37,156 bases of DNA from Eubacteriales bacterium (lineage in GTDB: Bacteria > Bacillota > Clostridia > Lachnospirales > Lachnospiraceae): assembly GCA_030526005.1 (NCBI GenBank), contig JAUNDP010000021.1, forward strand, positions 1 to 37,156, written 5' to 3'. The notes under the pieces were generated by a model. The model was not told the DNA's origin. It saw only the letters and a program-made list of their open reading frames with translations, and ran no database searches. A program made the translations under genes and the position numbers. This document shows positions 34,136 to 37,156 of this stretch, piece by piece (position 1 is the stretch's first letter; the number at the start of each line of letters is the position of its first letter).

Positions 34136-34573
34136 CTACTTTTCATTATTTGTTTGATATAAGAGCAACATTCTCATTCTCTGATCCATATTGGGATGAC
34201 TTTTTTTAAGAGAAACTGGTTTTCCATGTCTGTCCAGAAAACAATGTCTGGAGGATCCGGTACATCGAATCTCTTCTGTTTCTTTATCCCGGACTTCATA
34301 TGTCATCTCTAAAATAATTCCATTATACTTTTGAACTGCCGCCGCAATCTTTACCGTATCTCCAAAATGGGTCATTGTCTTATATGTTGCATGAACCTCC
34401 AAAACAGGACTGATCACTCCTGCTTCTTCCATTTTTTTATATCCCATTCCAATTTTATCTAAGGCATCCACTCTCGCCTCCTCAAACCATCTGATATAGT
34501 TTGAATGATGAACAATACCCATCTGATCCGTCTCATAATATTGTACTTTATGTTCATAAACACATCTGCTCAT
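34136..34573 (-). CDS. Acyl-CoA thioesterase, YbgC/FadM-type hot-dog fold (4HBT)
   Basis: 145 residues. The 4HBT signature is YYETDQMGIVHHSNYIRWFEEAR, with the conserved catalytic Asp (ETDQMG) and the HHSNY helix. This group hydrolyses acyl-CoA or aromatic acyl thioesters; the substrate is not predictable. It has its own promoter at 34608-34635 and ends at the bidirectional terminator. No operon partner. Confidence 0.9.
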   Translation of the reverse strand: MSRCVYEHKVQYYETDQMGIVHHSNYIRWFEEARVDALDKIGMGYKKMEEAGVISPVLEVHATYKTMTHFGDTVKIAAAVQKYNGIILEMTYEVRDKETEEIRCTGSSRHCFLDRHGKPVSLKKSHPNMDQRMRMLLLYQTNNEK

Positions 34574-34607
34574 TTTTTATCCTCGTTTTCATTTGTCGTT
34601 CTGTTTA

Positions 34608-34635
34608 TTTATACCACAAATCTCCAGAAAATCAA
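34608..34635 (-). promoter_or_regulatory. Promoter of the thioesterase gene
   Basis: On the minus strand TTGATT, 16 bases, TATAAA, about 35 bases before the start codon at 34573. Confidence 0.5.
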
Positions 34636-34673
34636 AGTCAGACTTAAAACAGATTTGCTTATTCTTCTTATTC

Positions 34674-35327
34674 CTAATATTCTTTCTTTTTCATCAGATG
34701 TACGCTATAGAAAAAAGAAGCTATAAAAAATGCCAGAACAACGATTACCGCCACAATCCATATCCATTCCTGATTCAATATCTGTCCTATCTTTTCTATC
34801 CACTCAGTATGAAACTGCCGCATTATTTTTGCAATGCCAACCATTCCAAAACATATCCCCATTACTCCTACAATCAAAATAATCCTTCCTTTTTCTCCTC
34901 CGAACTTAATCTGTACCGGAATGCCAAATCCTAAAATAACAAACAATACGCCAATAATGCAGACAACCTGTCCCAATAAAACCGCCCAGTTAATCGGCAT
35001 CTGCTTTATTATAGAAAATAGAATGACACAGGCAACTGAAATGCCGCATCCAATCATCCCCATTACCATTCCAAATCCATATTTCTCTACTATATATTCT
35101 TTTCTGGAAACTGGAAGCGTAAATAAAAATGCGTTTACATTCTGCTGATCATCTATACCCATGACATTGATTACAAGAATACCGGACAATATCGTCATAT
35201 ATCCCAGAACAAATGATACATTTGTCGTCTCCATTGCCAGAAAAAATACAACCATAAAAATCATAAGCAACAGCACTTTTTTAAAATCTTTCATCACATA
35301 ACAGTCTTTTTTTATCAGACCTCTCAT
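34674..35327 (-). CDS. ABC-2 type transporter permease
   Basis: 217 residues with six membrane segments in the ABC-2 layout (VLLLMIFMVVFFLAME, GYMTILSGILVINVMGIDDQQ, then later segments), ending KKKEY. It overlaps the ATPase gene by four bases (ATGA), so the two are translated together. The substrate is unknown. In YtrA-type loci such exporters respond to cell-envelope or peptide stress. I see no terminator before the thioesterase promoter. Confidence 0.88.
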   Translation of the reverse strand: MRGLIKKDCYVMKDFKKVLLLMIFMVVFFLAMETTNVSFVLGYMTILSGILVINVMGIDDQQNVNAFLFTLPVSRKEYIVEKYGFGMVMGMIGCGISVACVILFSIIKQMPINWAVLLGQVVCIIGVLFVILGFGIPVQIKFGGEKGRIILIVGVMGICFGMVGIAKIMRQFHTEWIEKIGQILNQEWIWIVAVIVVLAFFIASFFYSVHLMKKKEY

Positions 35328-36175
35328 TGTTTTTCCCCCTTAATCATCATCTCAATTACTTCATCAATCGTTCCCTTCTCTACAATGATTTCCGGATAAT
35401 TTTCCAGATAAAACTGTCTTTGATCTGTCAGACAGCTGTATCCGAACGATTCTTTTTTTACTCTGATCAGATACTTCTTTTCCAGTTTTTCATATTGTTT
35501 TTCGTCTACTTTAAGCAGTCCGTACCGGCTTAATATCGCATCCGTCTCTTCATGCAGGATAATCTTCCCTTGGTGAATCATATACAGATCATCGCACAGT
35601 CCCTCCAGATCACTTGAAATATGAGAACTGATCAGAATTGCCCGATCTTCTTCCTCCATATATTCTCTTAAAAGATCCAGAATTTCTTTTCTTGCGATTA
35701 CATCCAGTCCCTCTGTCGGCTCATCTAAGATTAAAAACTTTGCCTGATGGCTCAACGCAATCAAAACCTTCAGCTTTGCCTTCATTCCAGTAGAAAACTC
35801 TTTTATTTGCTTATCCAGCGGAATTTCTTGTTTTTCACACTGTCTGTAAAAATCATTCACATCAAATTTCCTATATAATGTCTTTAAAACCTGCCCGATT
35901 TCATGAGGATTCATTCTGTTAGGAAATGTAGCATTTGACAGAACAACTCCCAAATCTTCCCGTTCTTTATTTGTCAGTTTTGTATGATCTTTTCCAAACA
36001 GTAAAATCTCTCCTCTGTCTAAATGGATCAAATCTAAAATTGCCTTAAAAGTTGTACTCTTCCCAGCTCCGTTTTGACCGATCAGACCTGTGATATGCCC
36101 TTCCATCACTTCCATGGAACAATGCAGTTTAAATTTTTTATACTGTTTTTCTATGTCTTTTACCTGCAGCAGCAT
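35324..36175 (-). CDS. ABC transporter ATP-binding protein
   Basis: 283 residues. Walker A GQNGAGKST at 33-41, a signature reading STGMK (in EFSTGMKAKL, near 134) in place of LSGGQ, as is frequent in BcrA/YtrB-type exporters, and Walker B FLILDEPTEGLD. The C-terminal 60 residues form an extra domain. Starts two bases after the GntR gene with GGAGGAA before the ATG, overlaps the permease gene. Confidence 0.92.
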   Translation of the reverse strand: MLLQVKDIEKQYKKFKLHCSMEVMEGHITGLIGQNGAGKSTTFKAILDLIHLDRGEILLFGKDHTKLTNKEREDLGVVLSNATFPNRMNPHEIGQVLKTLYRKFDVNDFYRQCEKQEIPLDKQIKEFSTGMKAKLKVLIALSHQAKFLILDEPTEGLDVIARKEILDLLREYMEEEDRAILISSHISSDLEGLCDDLYMIHQGKIILHEETDAILSRYGLLKVDEKQYEKLEKKYLIRVKKESFGYSCLTDQRQFYLENYPEIIVEKGTIDEVIEMMIKGEKQ

Positions 36176-36177
36176 TT

Positions 36178-36549
36178 TTATTCCTCCAATATTAATTCAA
36201 ATAAACTTCTTAGTTCCTCTGATGTCATTCCACATCTTTTACCTTTTTGGATGGCCATTTCCAAATCGGCTTCCACTTCTTTCCGATGTTCTTCCATCAG
36301 CAACTCCTGATTTGTGCTTGCCACAAAACTACCTTTCCCGTGCACAGTAATGATAAATCCTTCATTTTCCAGAACATCATAAGCTTTTTTGGCAGTGAGC
36401 GCACTGATTTTTAATTCCTTTGACAAAGAACGAACAGAGGGCAGAATATCATGTTCTTTCAGTTCACCGCTTATAATCATTGATTTGATCTGATCTGTAA
36501 TCTGTTCATAAATCGGCTGCATTGAAGAATTGTTGATTAAAATTTTCAT
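36178..36549 (-). CDS. GntR family transcriptional regulator, YtrA type
   Basis: 123 residues. Winged-helix domain (about 10-75) with PIYEQITDQIKSMIISGEL, LPSVRSLSKELKIS and the VHGKGSFV wing. The C-terminal part is only about 45 residues, which is typical of the YtrA subfamily; these repress their own operon with an ABC transporter. GGAGGAAA precedes the ATG. First gene of the operon; a tandem repeat covers its promoter. Confidence 0.9.
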   Translation of the reverse strand: MKILINNSSMQPIYEQITDQIKSMIISGELKEHDILPSVRSLSKELKISALTAKKAYDVLENEGFIITVHGKGSFVASTNQELLMEEHRKEVEADLEMAIQKGKRCGMTSEELRSLFELILEE

Positions 36550-36574
36550 TTTTTATTTCCTCCTGTTCTATAAA

Positions 36575-36594
36575 CAGTATATAACAGTATATAA
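36575..36594. repeat. Tandem 10-base repeat over the GntR promoter
   Basis: CAGTATATAA occurs twice back to back (36575-36584, 36585-36594). It covers the -10 box and part of the spacer, a plausible operator for the GntR/YtrA regulator encoded next to it. Confidence 0.6.
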
Positions 36595-36604
36595 CACTTG
36601 TCAA
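36576..36604 (-). promoter_or_regulatory. Promoter of the GntR-ABC operon
   Basis: On the minus strand TTGACA, 17 bases, TATACT, with the start codon at 36549. The tandem repeat overlaps it. Confidence 0.72.
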
Positions 36605-36694
36605 TTCCTTTTTTGAACAACTTGATAATTGAATACTCGAAGATTTCTGCTTATTGACGGAAAGTTTCATATTTTTTTCTGTTTTATTCCAATC

Positions 36695-36737
36695 GAAAAA
36701 AACGGCTGTTTTGCTTGTCATTTCAAAACCGCCGTTT
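36695..36737 (-). terminator. Terminator of the radical SAM gene at the right edge
   Basis: Fourteen-base arms (36700-36713, 36724-36737) with one mismatch; on the minus strand TTTTTTT follows. It lies about 85 bases after the stop codon. Confidence 0.8.
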
Positions 36738-36820
36738 GATAATCCATATTTTAATTGAGCGCATGAAAACTCTGCCGCAACAACAACATTTTTTTATTAC
36801 CGTTGGGTAGCATGTTAACA

Positions 36821-37156
36821 TTATCCTAGCGTATGAAGGTTTCTCCTGTATTCCTGCATTTCTTCTTCGCTGACTGTATCTATGATATATTGAATTTCAC
36901 TCACGATTCTATCACGTTCTTTTGGAAGAAAGGCAGTGATTGGATAAAAATTAGAAACAGAGTTTGCAAATAAATGAGTTCGTATCTGCAAATGCTTAAT
37001 AAATATCTGTAATTCTTTTAACCGCTCTTTTTCTCCCGCAGGAATAAATTTCCTTTCCTGTGCCATTCGATACAATTCTGTATCGGGAAATAGCGTCAAA
37101 GGGGGCTGTCGGGAAATAGATAGTTCTAAATAGGGGCAGATGTGACTCATGCGAGT
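36821..37156 (-). CDS. Probable radical SAM protein, C-terminal fragment
   Basis: The frame is open to the window edge, so the gene is cut by the window and an ATG at 37150 is not its real start. The visible part (about 111 residues) reads PPLTLFPDTELYRMAQE, then HLQIRTHLFANSVSNFYPI, LPKERDRIVSEIQYIIDT and EYRRNLHTL. This resembles the C-terminal tail of a radical SAM oxidoreductase family common in Clostridia, in which the HLFANSVSN segment is conserved. The catalytic Cys motif is outside the window. Family assignment from memory; function unknown. Confidence 0.6.
   Translation of the reverse strand, partial: TRMSHICPYLELSISRQPPLTLFPDTELYRMAQERKFIPAGEKERLKELQIFIKHLQIRTHLFANSVSNFYPITAFLPKERDRIVSEIQYIIDTVSEEEMQEYRRNLHTLG

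Noticed and set aside
36575-36594. CRISPR-like repeat
   Set aside because: Only two adjacent 10-base copies without spacers; its place on a promoter points to an operator.

Overview
The window looks like a chromosomal segment of a low-to-mid GC clostridium, most likely a gut Lachnospiraceae. This rests on gene order and gene families: a SCIFF ranthipeptide precursor with its radical SAM maturase upstream of a fused secDF and recJ, a Csp-like subtilisin, rqcH next to yicC-remA-gmk-rpoZ, and strong AGGAGG-type ribosome binding sites. The species assignment is inference. I saw no phage, complete insertion sequence, CRISPR array or rRNA.

Layout, left to right. 1-1039 is the 5' part of glpK, interrupted by an in-frame amber codon. 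1099-4515 holds an intracellular subtilase, a VOC protein and a Csp-like subtilase. 4608-5954 is a cluster of small uncharacterised genes: a Cys/Gly-rich peptide, a 51-residue charged protein on the minus strand that is easy to miss, and two proteins of 147 and 94 residues. Two of these small genes have sequences resembling sigma-K promoters. 6017-9133 is rimO-pgsA-cinA. 9341-10897 is an ABC-F ATPase. 10993-13689 is yicC-remA-gmk-rpoZ plus a DUF308 membrane protein. 13881-15752 is tRNA-Gly(CCC) with an unusual T-loop, followed by rqcH. 15846-19499 is a membrane acyltransferase and leuS, whose leader is structured but is not a T-box. 19693-21285 is a membrane protein of unknown function. 21371-27258 is the SCIFF block (peptide, maturase, secDF) followed by recJ. 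27442-28145 is a structured DNA/RNA element in front of an SGNH hydrolase that lacks a normal ribosome binding site. 28206-30293 is an EF-G2-like GTPase. 30642-34059 is an aromatic amino-acid operon (DAHP synthase, tyrA, aroA). 34136-36549 is a thioesterase and a GntR(YtrA)-ABC transporter operon with a tandem repeat on its promoter. The right edge carries the 3' end of a probable radical SAM gene.

Functionally, most of the window is housekeeping: translation and ribosome quality control, lipid synthesis, protein export, DNA repair and shikimate pathway. The less ordinary parts are the ranthipeptide unit (peptide, hairpins, maturase, export genes), the possible sporulation-linked small-gene cluster at 4.5-6 kb, the tRNA-Gly/rqcH pair, and the structured element at 27.4 kb.
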